Shown here one piece after another: positions 41,786 to 50,492 of a stretch of 64,000 bases of DNA. The stretch covers positions 326,151 to 390,150 of the forward strand of contig NZ_MDGT01000003.1 of assembly GCF_001870515.1 (NCBI RefSeq). Reading direction: 5' to 3'. Below the pieces are notes generated by a model. The model searched no databases. It was not told the DNA's origin and saw only the letters and a program-made list of their open reading frames with translations. Made by a program: the position numbers and the translations under genes. The DNA comes from Idiomarina sp. MD25a (GTDB taxonomy: Bacteria; Pseudomonadota; Gammaproteobacteria; Enterobacterales; Alteromonadaceae). Within the stretch, counting starts at the first letter, position 1. Each line of letters starts with the position of its first letter.

Positions 41786-42832
41786 CTAAGCCAATTGTTG
41801 TGTCAGCGAGAAAATAGGAAGGTACATCGCTAACAACATGAATCCTATGATGCCCGTTAGAATAACCATCAGTAAAGGATTTAACCAAATTCCTAATTGT
41901 TCACAGTAACTCTCGACCCGTTGTCGAAAATCTTCACTTAACCGTGCCACCGCCTCATCGATACGACCTACATGCTCCGCCGTGTGTAAATATGCCTGAA
42001 TGGTTGGATCGGTTAACGCGACTTGGGCGAACGCGTGTGACCAGCTATTACCGTCGTTCAATGCATGGGCTATCAGCGTTAATTTGTGTTGCATGGGAAG
42101 CCATGTTGAATGTTCGGCGACCATGCGCGTTGCACTAACAGCAGACATACCACTGCGCAAACCCAGTGCGAGATACTCAAAAGTTGACTGATATATTCTA
42201 AGTCGTTGCAGTGTACCCCAAATAGGTAAACGCTGCATCAGCGCCTGACAACGTCGCTTCTGTAGTCGGTAGAATAACATGCCCAACACCACGATGATGC
42301 ATACGAACATGACTAAGCGGTACGCATGGTGAGTGAACCACGCCACGCTATCAACCAAGTACTGTGTCAATGAGGGCAATGATTGGTCAGCAAAGAGTTG
42401 TTGGATGGTGGGGAGCACCCAAATGAGAAAGATGGCAACAATGAGTATGCCCATGCACAATAGTGCAAGCGGATATCGAGTCGCGTCTTTAATGAGCGAT
42501 TGAATCTGCCGTTGTCGTTGCCAACTGACCACCAAACTGCGCATGACACGGGTGAGTTGACCTGTTTGCTCGGCGACAGCGATCCCCGCTTGCGCGGTTA
42601 ATAGCGTTCTGTTTCTTTCCACGCTCAGCGCTTTAGAAAGGCTGACTCCCGCATTTACCTGACCATGCAAATATTGAAAATGCGCTTTAAGCGCCGGCTG
42701 TCTAATCTGCTGAGCCACGACACTGAGGGCTAATGCAAGTGGTAAGCCTCCCGATAGCAATTGCTCAAGCCGTGCTAGCGCAATATACCATTGGGCAGGG
42801 GAGTAACGTCTACGGACTCGAAACGGATTCAT
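41786..42832 (-). CDS. pilC: PilC/HofC-like type IV pilus inner-membrane platform protein
   Basis: Platform protein of 348 residues from the GspF/PilC family, with two repeats of the T2SSF domain (about residues 20-140 and 215-340) and three strong membrane segments. ATG at 42832 gives M-N-P-F-R-V-R-R-R; longer in-frame readings run deep into pilB and carry no similarity. PilC proteins usually have about 400 residues, so this is short, like enterobacterial HofC. It overlaps the end of pilB by 23 bases. Confidence 0.88.
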   Translation of the reverse strand: MNPFRVRRRYSPAQWYIALARLEQLLSGGLPLALALSVVAQQIRQPALKAHFQYLHGQVNAGVSLSKALSVERNRTLLTAQAGIAVAEQTGQLTRVMRSLVVSWQRQRQIQSLIKDATRYPLALLCMGILIVAIFLIWVLPTIQQLFADQSLPSLTQYLVDSVAWFTHHAYRLVMFVCIIVVLGMLFYRLQKRRCQALMQRLPIWGTLQRLRIYQSTFEYLALGLRSGMSAVSATRMVAEHSTWLPMQHKLTLIAHALNDGNSWSHAFAQVALTDPTIQAYLHTAEHVGRIDEAVARLSEDFRQRVESYCEQLGIWLNPLLMVILTGIIGFMLLAMYLPIFSLTQQLA

Positions 42833-44072
42833 GGTCGCGGTCTTGATAAGTGAGTTGGATACGTGATTGCAAACTGGGTAGCTGATATTGCGCCAAGATG
42901 TTATCCAGCAGTTCATGTGCCAACGCGGACGTGTAGCCGCGCAGCCGCTCTGGCCACGGTAGCAGTTCGAACACGATACGTACGCCGCCGAACTGTCGTG
43001 CCAATAAACGCTGGCTGATTACTAACTTAAGCGCGGCGGTGACATCGGCTTGCTGAGCACCGAGTTGCACTAACCGTCGAATCACATCAATCGCTGTTTC
43101 GGCATGGATCGAAGCAATAACTAAGTGACCAGTTAGCGCGGCCTGCACCGCAATTTTGGCGGTTTCTGCATCGCGGATTTCTCCGATCATAATGACATCA
43201 GGATCCTGACGTAGAAACGCCCGAAGCACTCTGGCAAAGGTTAAGTCAAGTTGAGGTCGAACGGGCGTCTGTAGCACGCCATCAAGCTCTACCTCCACGG
43301 GGTCCTCAACACTACACACGCGTAGACCCAACTCGCTTAGCTGTTTAATAATGCTGTAAATGGTGGTGCTCTTACCGCTACCCGTAGGTCCAGAAACCAG
43401 TATCAAACCCACGCCCGAGGCAAGTTGCATCGCGAGGTAATAAAATTGCCGTGGTGTCAGACCCAACTGATGTATAGAGGGCAGCTGATCCGCACCATGT
43501 AGACAACGCACGACGACACTTTCACCGCGACTCCCAGGACATGCATTGAGGCGAAAGCGAGCCACTCGATCCGCGACAGTGAGATCGATGCGCCCATCCT
43601 GCGGCTGCTTAGTTTCTGTTACATCGACCTCTGCTAACACTTTCAGTTGCGCTATCAAGGTCTCTAAGTCCGACTGCGACAAGCGCTGCTGTTCGATCAG
43701 CCGGCCCTGAATACGCACTCGAATACGACCGCCACTGCGGACCGATTCGATGTGAATGTCGGATGCGTTGAGTTGATAGGCGTTAGCGAGTAGCGCTTGC
43801 GCGTGCGGTACTGCCGAACGTGTCAGTGGGCGTTTAGCTGCATAGACCAAGTGAACGGGCTTCGCGTCTAACGCTTGTAGCTGAAACAGGATAGCGTCGC
43901 GCTGTGACCAAGCGGGTTCAGTGATGATAAGGATACGACCTTGCTCAGCATTAAGTAGCTCCACTACTGAATCTCGTGGTAGATCTAATTGTTGCGTTAA
44001 GTGTGCGCAAGTGGTCGATGGAGACGGGAGTTGCGTGTGCCAATATTGCTGGAGGTGGTGTACGTCCTTCAT
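42810..44072 (-). CDS. pilB: PilB/HofB-like pilus assembly ATPase, short form
   Basis: GspE/PilB-family ATPase of 420 residues. Walker A is G-P-T-G-S-G-K-S at about 228-235, Asp-box residues precede D-P-D-V-I-M-I-G-E-I-R-D near 290-301, and a His box follows. Compared with a typical PilB of about 570 residues, most of the N-terminal region is missing. The four-cysteine zinc motif expected before the C-terminus is also absent. Both features resemble E. coli HofB. It overlaps the pilin gene by 4 bases. Confidence 0.88.
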   Translation of the reverse strand: MKDVHHLQQYWHTQLPSPSTTCAHLTQQLDLPRDSVVELLNAEQGRILIITEPAWSQRDAILFQLQALDAKPVHLVYAAKRPLTRSAVPHAQALLANAYQLNASDIHIESVRSGGRIRVRIQGRLIEQQRLSQSDLETLIAQLKVLAEVDVTETKQPQDGRIDLTVADRVARFRLNACPGSRGESVVVRCLHGADQLPSIHQLGLTPRQFYYLAMQLASGVGLILVSGPTGSGKSTTIYSIIKQLSELGLRVCSVEDPVEVELDGVLQTPVRPQLDLTFARVLRAFLRQDPDVIMIGEIRDAETAKIAVQAALTGHLVIASIHAETAIDVIRRLVQLGAQQADVTAALKLVISQRLLARQFGGVRIVFELLPWPERLRGYTSALAHELLDNILAQYQLPSLQSRIQLTYQDRDHESVSSP

Positions 44073-44518
44073 TGGGCTACCTCCTCCACGCAGCGCGTCG
44101 CTAAGGGCTCGCCCGAGGAAAAGTCAGCACAGCCTAAACGCCAGTTAAAGACTAGGCCCGTGATATCGGGAGACAGACTGAGACGTAAAGGACTTTGGTC
44201 AACTAAGACGTCTGCTAATGTAAGTTGGATCACGCCGGCCGAGCTGACTTCAAGGGCGCGCAGGGCGTTTGGCAGAGGGTCGGGGATAGCTGGAATACCA
44301 CGTTGACCGGGTTGTGAACAGCGGCGCATATCGCCCTCGGTTTGCCAGCACAAAGCCATGGCAAGCTGCAAACTTTGCGTGTGGTTTAACGCTTCAGTGA
44401 CACGCGCTTGCTGCACATACCGTTGATAAGCGGGTACCGCGAGCGATGAGAGAATAGCAATAATGGCAACAACGACCATTAACTCTATAAGACTAAAGGC
44501 GGACGAGTACTTTTTCAT
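44069..44518 (-). CDS. Type IV pilin (PilA/PpdD-like) with Ala at the cleavage site
   Basis: Prepilin of 149 residues with a 7-residue leader (M-K-K-Y-S-S-A) and a mature start F-S-L-I-E-L-M, including the conserved Glu5 and a long hydrophobic helix. The residue before the cut is Ala, not the usual Gly. Two Cys near the C-terminus (W-R-L-G-C and T-R-C) could form the D-region disulphide. It heads the pilB-pilC-pilD genes and follows nadC with a 57-base gap, like ppdD in E. coli. Confidence 0.9.
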   Translation of the reverse strand: MKKYSSAFSLIELMVVVAIIAILSSLAVPAYQRYVQQARVTEALNHTQSLQLAMALCWQTEGDMRRCSQPGQRGIPAIPDPLPNALRALEVSSAGVIQLTLADVLVDQSPLRLSLSPDITGLVFNWRLGCADFSSGEPLATRCVEEVAQ

Positions 44519-44575
44519 AGTGGCTTTCGCGTAAAGCCAAAACTATGGTATCGCCCGCGCAGTTTGGCAAACGGA

Positions 44576-45451
44576 TTAGTTTGTGCGAGGTTGCCCTATT
44601 CGCATCGACAAGTCGATAGCTGTGACGTGTTTAGTCAGGGCACCGCTGGAGATAAAATCGACGCCTGTTGCGCCGAGTGCTTGCAATGCTTCATCAGTAA
44701 TATTACCCGACACTTCTAACTTGAGCGGTGAACCTGCGGCTTTGTTTTGTGTCACAGCCGCTTCGATATCACTGATAGTAAAATTATCTAACATGACAAT
44801 ATCGGCACCGGCATCCAGTGCTTGTTTAAACTCCGCCAGAGATTCGACTTCGACTTCGACGGGCTTGCCTGGATTTAATTCACGCGCCGTTTTGACGGCA
44901 GGCACAATGCCACCACAGGCGGCGATATGATTTTCCTTTATCAGGTAGGCATCAAATAAACCGATGCGGTGGTTAGTACCGCCGCCACAGCGAACCGCAT
45001 ACTTTTGCGCCATACGAAGACCTGGAATTGTTTTGCGCGTGTCTAATAGACGCGTATTGAACCCTGCCAATTTACTGACATAAAAAGCCGTTTGTGAGGC
45101 TGTCGCTGACAGTGTTTGCAAAAAGTTAAGTGCACAACGTTCGCCTGTTAGTAAGCTGCGGCTGTTGCCTGATAAGCGGCACAAGGTAGTGTTAGCTTGC
45201 ACCTTGTCGCCGTCGGTGACACACCACTCAATAGCCACATCGGCATCCACCTGACGAAACACCTCTTCGACCCAAGCTGTGCCGCAAACCACCATATCTT
45301 CACGGGTAATAATAGTCGCTTCGCTCACATGATGAGCCGGAATCAACTGTGCCGTAATATCCAGTGTGGGATCCGCCGCTGACAAATCTTCCTCTAGGCT
45401 ATGAGTGACTTGCGACGCAATAGCATGGCGTTCGGCTTCGGTGAGCTGCAT
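44576..45451 (-). CDS. nadC: NadC, quinolinate phosphoribosyltransferase
   Basis: Enzyme of 291 residues making nicotinate mononucleotide from quinolinate in de novo NAD synthesis. Recognisable blocks include D-T-R-K-T-I-P-G-L-R near residue 137, N-H-R-I-G-L-F-D near 161 and V-E-V-E near 205. ATG at 45451 (M-Q-L-T-E) is chosen since upstream in-frame starts run into the divergent ampD. The nadC/ampD divergent pair is widely conserved. Confidence 0.95.
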   Translation of the reverse strand: MQLTEAERHAIASQVTHSLEEDLSAADPTLDITAQLIPAHHVSEATIITREDMVVCGTAWVEEVFRQVDADVAIEWCVTDGDKVQANTTLCRLSGNSRSLLTGERCALNFLQTLSATASQTAFYVSKLAGFNTRLLDTRKTIPGLRMAQKYAVRCGGGTNHRIGLFDAYLIKENHIAACGGIVPAVKTARELNPGKPVEVEVESLAEFKQALDAGADIVMLDNFTISDIEAAVTQNKAAGSPLKLEVSGNITDEALQALGATGVDFISSGALTKHVTAIDLSMRIGQPRTN

Positions 45452-45476
45452 GGGATACTTTACCTTTTGACTGACA

Positions 45477-46085
45477 ATGACGATACTAGGGCACAAACTT
45501 TACCGTTTTGCTGAGCCCGTGAAAAGACACACAATAAAAAATCACTGGATTCGAGACGTAAAGCACTGTGCTTCACCGCACTATGATGAGCGCCCCGATG
45601 AACAGGACATTTCGCTTTTGGTTATCCATTGTATCAGCTTACCCGAAGGTTGTTATGGGACGCCCTATATTGAGAAACTATTTACCCAGGGTGTGAGCCA
45701 GCAAGAGGGTGATTATTTCGCGCCTTTGACGGGCTTACGCGTATCAAGCCATTTGTTGATTAGGCGTGATGGTACTATCGAGCAATACGTGCCTTTTGAC
45801 AAGCGCGCTTGGCATGCCGGCGTGTCCAGTTACGACGGGCGTGAACGGTGTAATGACTTTAGCATCGGTATTGAGCTTGAAGGCACCGATCATTCCCCCT
45901 ATAGCAAACGCCAGTATCAGAGCTTGGTTGATGTTAGCCAGACAATATTAGACTATTACCCTAAACTGACATTAGACAGAATCACAGGCCATCAACATAT
46001 TGCGCCCGGTCGAAAGACGGATCCCGGACGCTGTTTTGACTGGTCGTATTATTTGAACGCATTGTCGCGCAAGGACTCTCTATGA
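45477..46085 (+). CDS. ampD: AmpD, 1,6-anhydro-MurNAc-L-alanine amidase
   Basis: Cytosolic zinc amidase for recycled anhydro-muropeptides; its loss raises AmpC-type beta-lactamase expression in many species. The first zinc His is in V-I-H-C, the others are in T-G-H-Q-H-I and K-T-D-P-G. The R-A-W-H-A-G-V-S block is intact. The listed start gives 202 residues, about 20 more than E. coli AmpD; GTG at 45519 gives 188 and may be the true start, as neither has a strong Shine-Dalgarno. The stop overlaps ampE as ATGA. Confidence 0.94.
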   Translation: MTILGHKLYRFAEPVKRHTIKNHWIRDVKHCASPHYDERPDEQDISLLVIHCISLPEGCYGTPYIEKLFTQGVSQQEGDYFAPLTGLRVSSHLLIRRDGTIEQYVPFDKRAWHAGVSSYDGRERCNDFSIGIELEGTDHSPYSKRQYQSLVDVSQTILDYYPKLTLDRITGHQHIAPGRKTDPGRCFDWSYYLNALSRKDSL

Positions 46086-46918
46086 CACTCATTGCTTTGC
46101 TCATAGCACTTAGTATCGAAAGGCTTTACCCATTACCTGCGGTATGGTCGATCGACTTTTACATGCAGCGCTGGATGAATTGGAGCCAAACTAAAGTCCG
46201 TTACTTCCGGGAACCGTCGGCTTGGGCGTTACTGCTTCAAATTTTATTACCCGCTGTTTTAGCTTGGTTATTATTCAATTGGCTGGATAGTGGTTTAGTC
46301 CAGTTTATTGGCGGTATTATTGTGTTGTTATTGGTGATGAATGCGGGACCAGAGCGACTTGCTTACAAACAGCTACTGAAAACGGCGATGCGCGCGGATC
46401 GCGCCGGTTATCAAGAGGCTGCCGAGCAATTGCGTCACTATGCCCATTTACCCGAGGATAGCTCGGTCGAGCGCGCCGTGGTATGGCTTAACTTTGTTCA
46501 CTTTTTGGCACCGATATTTTTCTTTGTCACCTTCGGGGTTGCGGGGGTTTTAGCTTACGGTTGTTTGCTAAGTGTCTACCGCGGTACAGCCCAACAGGGT
46601 TTCGAACAAGCTGCACGTGCTCAGGTCGAACGGACACTGTGGGCGCTCAACTTCATTCCGGCTCGCTTTGCGGCGCTTGGCGCCGCCTTGGTGGGCCACT
46701 TCAGTCATGCATTACCCGCCGTCATGGCGATGGCTACCAACACGCAAGATGACAACCCTGAACTATTACATCATGTGGTGGAGAAAGCAGAAGGGCGATC
46801 ACATCACCCGGATGACCGATCCGATGCCGTTACTCATCAGCTTAATCTTATGAAGCGACAGCACTTATTTTGGTTTGTCGTCATCGCAGTATTAACCCTT
46901 ACAGGGACCATCGTTTAG
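46082..46918 (+). CDS. ampE: AmpE, inner-membrane protein of the ampDE operon
   Basis: Membrane protein of 278 residues with about four hydrophobic segments (near residues 50-70, 72-92, 140-165 and 260-277) and a predicted nucleotide-sensing role that is not well established. It overlaps ampD by 4 bases, so coupled translation is likely. The N-terminus A-L-L-I-A-L-S-I-E-R is typical of the family. Confidence 0.92.
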   Translation: MTLIALLIALSIERLYPLPAVWSIDFYMQRWMNWSQTKVRYFREPSAWALLLQILLPAVLAWLLFNWLDSGLVQFIGGIIVLLLVMNAGPERLAYKQLLKTAMRADRAGYQEAAEQLRHYAHLPEDSSVERAVVWLNFVHFLAPIFFFVTFGVAGVLAYGCLLSVYRGTAQQGFEQAARAQVERTLWALNFIPARFAALGAALVGHFSHALPAVMAMATNTQDDNPELLHHVVEKAEGRSHHPDDRSDAVTHQLNLMKRQHLFWFVVIAVLTLTGTIV

Positions 46919-46936
46919 CTTTAATGCCAGTAAGTA

Positions 46937-46949
46937 AAGGTCTGACCAG
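46937..46949 (+). promoter_or_regulatory. Upstream PdhR-like box
   Basis: AAGGTCTGACCAG holds GGTCTGACCA, the exact reverse complement of the 10-base core TGGTCAGACC at 47001-47010. It fits the PdhR pattern GGT-N3-ACC with one weaker flank. It lies just upstream of the predicted pdhR -35 element. Confidence 0.55.
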
Positions 46950-46959
46950 CTAAATTAAT

Positions 46960-46988
46960 TTGGGGTTTACCGCTGAATGATTTAGAAT
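46960..46988 (+). promoter_or_regulatory. pdhR-aceEF promoter
   Basis: TTGGGG (46960-46965), a 17-base spacer and TAGAAT (46983-46988) predict a start near 46995, directly before the main PdhR box. The -35 is poor, so this is a tentative call supported mainly by the flanking operator positions. Confidence 0.45.
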
Positions 46989-46999
46989 ATCGGGCAACG

Positions 47000-47012
47000 T
47001 TGGTCAGACCAA
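47000..47012 (+). promoter_or_regulatory. PdhR operator
   Basis: TTGGTCAGACCAA is a perfect palindrome around a 3-base centre and matches the E. coli PdhR consensus TTGGT-N3-ACCAA. It lies at the predicted transcription start of pdhR, so PdhR would block its own operon until pyruvate releases it. Confidence 0.85.
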
Positions 47013-47022
47013 TTTACCGAGG

Positions 47023-47781
47023 GTGGACAGCACATTGCCTTTTGAACGTATAAAAGTGGCAAAAATTTCCGATCAAATCGTTTCACAAATCGAGGCGATG
47101 ATCGTTGATGGCCGTTTTGAAGCCGGTCAAAAGTTGCCCGCCGAGCGAGAGCTTGCGCAACAGTTTAGCGTTTCGCGGCAATCGCTGCGGGAAGCGATTC
47201 AAAAGCTCGAAGCGAAAGGACTGCTAGAACGTCGCCACGGTGGTGGCACCTTTGTCACCGACAGCGTGAATGAATCGGTAACGACGCCGCTGTTTGAATT
47301 GCTGGCAAAGCACCCTGAGTCACAATTTGACCTACTTGAATTTCGTCACGCGTTAGAGGGCATTTCATCGTTTTATGCCGCTTTACGAGGTACAAAAGCC
47401 GATCTAGATCGTATTGAATTCAGTATCAATAGCATAATGGATTCACAAACGCGGGCTATCGACGAGCAAGTGCAGTCGCTCGTTAATTTCTATTTACGCA
47501 TTGCCGAAGCATCACATAACGTGGTGCTTTTGCATGTGGTGCAGGGCATGCGCGAGCTCCTTGCAGAAAACATAAAGCAAAACTTAGAGGTGTTAGCTAA
47601 CAATCCCTCAGTAGTGGAGCAATTAAACCAACACCGTTTTCAAATTGCCAAAGCAATTATCAACGGTCAACCGGAGCAGGCACGAGATGCGTGTCATCAA
47701 CATTTGTCCTATATTGAACAGGCATTGATGGAGATGACGAAAGAACAATCTCGCATTCGGCGCTCGCTTCGTCGTTCCTGA
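47023..47781 (+). CDS. pdhR: PdhR, pyruvate-responsive GntR-family repressor
   Basis: FadR-subfamily GntR regulator of 252 residues with a winged helix (about residues 10-85, including S-R-Q-S-L-R-E-A-I-Q-K-L-E-A-K-G) and an FCD effector domain. It controls pyruvate dehydrogenase genes in response to pyruvate. The listed start is GTG; TTG at 47035 would give M-P-F-E-R-I-K, aligning better with E. coli PdhR, and the GAGGG at 47019-47023 is better spaced for it. It heads the aceEF genes. Confidence 0.93.
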   Translation: MDSTLPFERIKVAKISDQIVSQIEAMIVDGRFEAGQKLPAERELAQQFSVSRQSLREAIQKLEAKGLLERRHGGGTFVTDSVNESVTTPLFELLAKHPESQFDLLEFRHALEGISSFYAALRGTKADLDRIEFSINSIMDSQTRAIDEQVQSLVNFYLRIAEASHNVVLLHVVQGMRELLAENIKQNLEVLANNPSVVEQLNQHRFQIAKAIINGQPEQARDACHQHLSYIEQALMEMTKEQSRIRRSLRRS

Positions 47782-47808
47782 TTGAAACATTGAATGAAAG
47801 GAATAGCT

Positions 47809-50481
47809 ATGAGTGAAGAAAACAAACAAGATGTTGACCAGCAAGAAACGCAGGAGTGGCTCGACGCGCTTGAAGGCGTTTTAGATGCCGAAGGTCCCGA
47901 CCGTGCGCATTTCTTGTTGGAGCAACTGATTGACAAAGCGCGTCGTAACGGTGCGTATTTGCCTTATCGCCCAACCACTTCCTACTTAAATACTATTCCG
48001 GCGAGTCAGGAACCGACCATGCCGGGCAATCAAACCATGGAAGCACGCATTCGTTCAGCCATTCGTTGGAACGCGGCGATGATGGTTTTGCGTGCGTCAC
48101 AGAAAGGTGAAGAACTCGGTGGTCACATTGCGAGTTTTGCGTCTTCAGCGATGCTGTATGATGTGGGCTTTAACCACTTCTTCCGCGCACCGAGTGACGG
48201 TGATGGTGGTGACTTCTTATTTATTCAAGGTCACGCATCGCCGGGTATTTATGGCCGCGCGTTTATTGAAGGCCGCTTAACCCAAGAGCAACTGGATAAC
48301 TTCCGCCAAGAAGTCGACGGTAAAGGCTTGCCTTCGTATCCGCACCCGAACTTGATGCCTGATTTCTGGCAATTCCCAACGGTATCAATGGGCTTGGGTC
48401 CAATTCAGGCGATCTACCTCGCCCGTTTCTTGAAGTATTTGACTGACCGTGGCATCAAAGACTGCTCAAATCAACGCGTATACTGCTTCATGGGTGACGG
48501 TGAGACCGACGAGCCAGAAAGCTTGGGTGCGATTAGCTTGGCATCACGCGAAGGCCTCGATAACTTGACCTTTGTTATCAACTGTAACTTGCAACGCTTA
48601 GATGGTCCGGTGCGTGGTAACGGTAAAATTATCCAAGAGTTGGAAGGCACCTTCCGCGGTGCTGGTTGGGAAGTTATCAAGGTGATCTGGGGTCGCTACT
48701 GGGATCCGTTATTGTATCGCGATACCGAAGGTAAGTTGCGTGAGTTGATGGAAGAAACCGTGGATGGTGACTACCAGAACTTTAAAGCAAAAGGTGGCGC
48801 ATATACGCGTGAACACTTCTTCGGTAAATATCCAGAAACCGAAGAAATGGTTGCTAACTTATCGGATGAAGATATTTGGCGCCTAAACCGCGGCGGTCAC
48901 GATCCAGTTAAGGTTTACTCGGCCTATCACAAAGCGGTGAACACCAAAGGGCGTCCGCAAGTTATCTTAGCGAAGACCGTGAAAGGTTACGGCATGGGAG
49001 CGGCAGGCGAAGGTAAAAACATCGCCCACCAAGTTAAGAAAATGGACATGGATGCCATCAAGCATCTACGTGATCGTTTTAACATCCCGTTCAAAGATGA
49101 AGAGCTGCAAGATCTGCCTTACTACAAGTTTGAGGAAGACAGTGAAGAGCTGAAGTACATGAACGAGCGTCGCGAGGCATTGGGCGGTTACATGCCGACT
49201 CGCCGTGCCGAGAGCGATGTTGAGCTTGAACTACCGTCGTTGAAAGCGTTTGATGCGGTGCTGAAAGGTTCAGGCGACCGCGAAATTTCATCAACGATGG
49301 CGTTCGTCCGCGTACTGACGGCATTATTGAAAGATAAGAAAATCGGTAAGCGTGTCGTACCTATCATTCCGGACGAAGCACGTACTTTCGGTATGGAAGG
49401 CTTGTTCCGTCAAGTGGGTATTTATGCGCACCATGGCCAGAAATATACCCCGCAAGATGCCGATCAAGTGGCCTACTATCGTGAAGATAAGAAAGGTCAG
49501 GTTATTCAAGAAGGTATCAACGAGCTAGGCGCAATGGCGTCTTGGGTAGCGGCAGGTACAAGCTACTCACTTAACAATGAGCCGATGATTCCGTTCTACA
49601 TCTATTACTCGATGTTTGGTTTCCAACGTGTGGGCGACTTAGTGTGGGCCGCTGGCGACAGCCAAACACGCGGTTTCTTGATTGGCGGTACAGCCGGTCG
49701 TACAACGCTCAACGGCGAAGGGTTGCAGCACCAAGACGGACACAGCCATATCTTGTTCGGTACGGTGCCTAACTGTATTACTTATGACCCAACCTACGGT
49801 TATGAGATTGCAGTGATCGTACATGACGGTCTGAAGCGCATGTATGAAGACCAAGAGAACGTGTTCTATTACTTGACTGTAATGAACGAAAACTATCATC
49901 AGCCAGAAATGCCAGAAGGTGTCGAAGAGGGTATCTTAGGTGGTATTTATAAGCTCGACGAGGTGAAAGCTAAGAAGAAAGCTAAAGCCGATGTTCAGCT
50001 GTTAGGTAGCGGTACGATCTTAGAGCAGGTGCGCAAAGCCGCTGACATCTTGGCAGAGGACTTCGATATCAACTCGACTGTTTACAGCGTAACCTCATTT
50101 AACGAGCTGGCGCGTGATGGTCTGGATGTTGAGCGTCACAATATGCTCAATGCTGATAAAGAGCCGAAAGAAGCCTTTATCACTAAGGCAATGAAAGATG
50201 CGAAAGGTCCAGCGGTTGCAGCGACGGATTACATGAAGTTATACGCTGACCAAGTGCGTCAGTGGGTGCCGACTTCGTATCGTGTCTTGGGTACCGATGG
50301 ATTTGGTCGTTCGGACAGCCGTGCAAATCTGCGTAAGCACTTTGAAGTGGACGCTAACCACGTGGTGGTTGCTGCACTTAAAGAGCTTGTTGATGCCGGC
50401 GACATTGACGCGAAAGTGTTGAGCAAAGCGATCAAAGACTACGGTATTGACGTCGACAAACTTAACCCACGTAACGCATAA
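47809..50481 (+). CDS. aceE: AceE, pyruvate dehydrogenase E1 component
   Basis: Homodimeric E1 of 890 residues, thiamin-diphosphate dependent, decarboxylating pyruvate and acetylating the lipoyl groups of AceF. The thiamin motif begins G-D-G-E-T-D-E-P near residue 230, and the family block H-Q-D-G-H-S-H is near 645. ATG at 47809 is preferred to one at 47794 because AAGGA precedes it at the right distance. aceF follows after 11 bases. Confidence 0.97.
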   Translation: MSEENKQDVDQQETQEWLDALEGVLDAEGPDRAHFLLEQLIDKARRNGAYLPYRPTTSYLNTIPASQEPTMPGNQTMEARIRSAIRWNAAMMVLRASQKGEELGGHIASFASSAMLYDVGFNHFFRAPSDGDGGDFLFIQGHASPGIYGRAFIEGRLTQEQLDNFRQEVDGKGLPSYPHPNLMPDFWQFPTVSMGLGPIQAIYLARFLKYLTDRGIKDCSNQRVYCFMGDGETDEPESLGAISLASREGLDNLTFVINCNLQRLDGPVRGNGKIIQELEGTFRGAGWEVIKVIWGRYWDPLLYRDTEGKLRELMEETVDGDYQNFKAKGGAYTREHFFGKYPETEEMVANLSDEDIWRLNRGGHDPVKVYSAYHKAVNTKGRPQVILAKTVKGYGMGAAGEGKNIAHQVKKMDMDAIKHLRDRFNIPFKDEELQDLPYYKFEEDSEELKYMNERREALGGYMPTRRAESDVELELPSLKAFDAVLKGSGDREISSTMAFVRVLTALLKDKKIGKRVVPIIPDEARTFGMEGLFRQVGIYAHHGQKYTPQDADQVAYYREDKKGQVIQEGINELGAMASWVAAGTSYSLNNEPMIPFYIYYSMFGFQRVGDLVWAAGDSQTRGFLIGGTAGRTTLNGEGLQHQDGHSHILFGTVPNCITYDPTYGYEIAVIVHDGLKRMYEDQENVFYYLTVMNENYHQPEMPEGVEEGILGGIYKLDEVKAKKKAKADVQLLGSGTILEQVRKAADILAEDFDINSTVYSVTSFNELARDGLDVERHNMLNADKEPKEAFITKAMKDAKGPAVAATDYMKLYADQVRQWVPTSYRVLGTDGFGRSDSRANLRKHFEVDANHVVVAALKELVDAGDIDAKVLSKAIKDYGIDVDKLNPRNA

Positions 50482-50492
50482 GGAGTATTGAT

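Noticed and set aside
42833-42916. Upstream extension of pilC by 28 codons
   Set aside because: It lies within pilB and reads as non-membrane, non-conserved sequence; M-N-P-F-R-V is a better family start.
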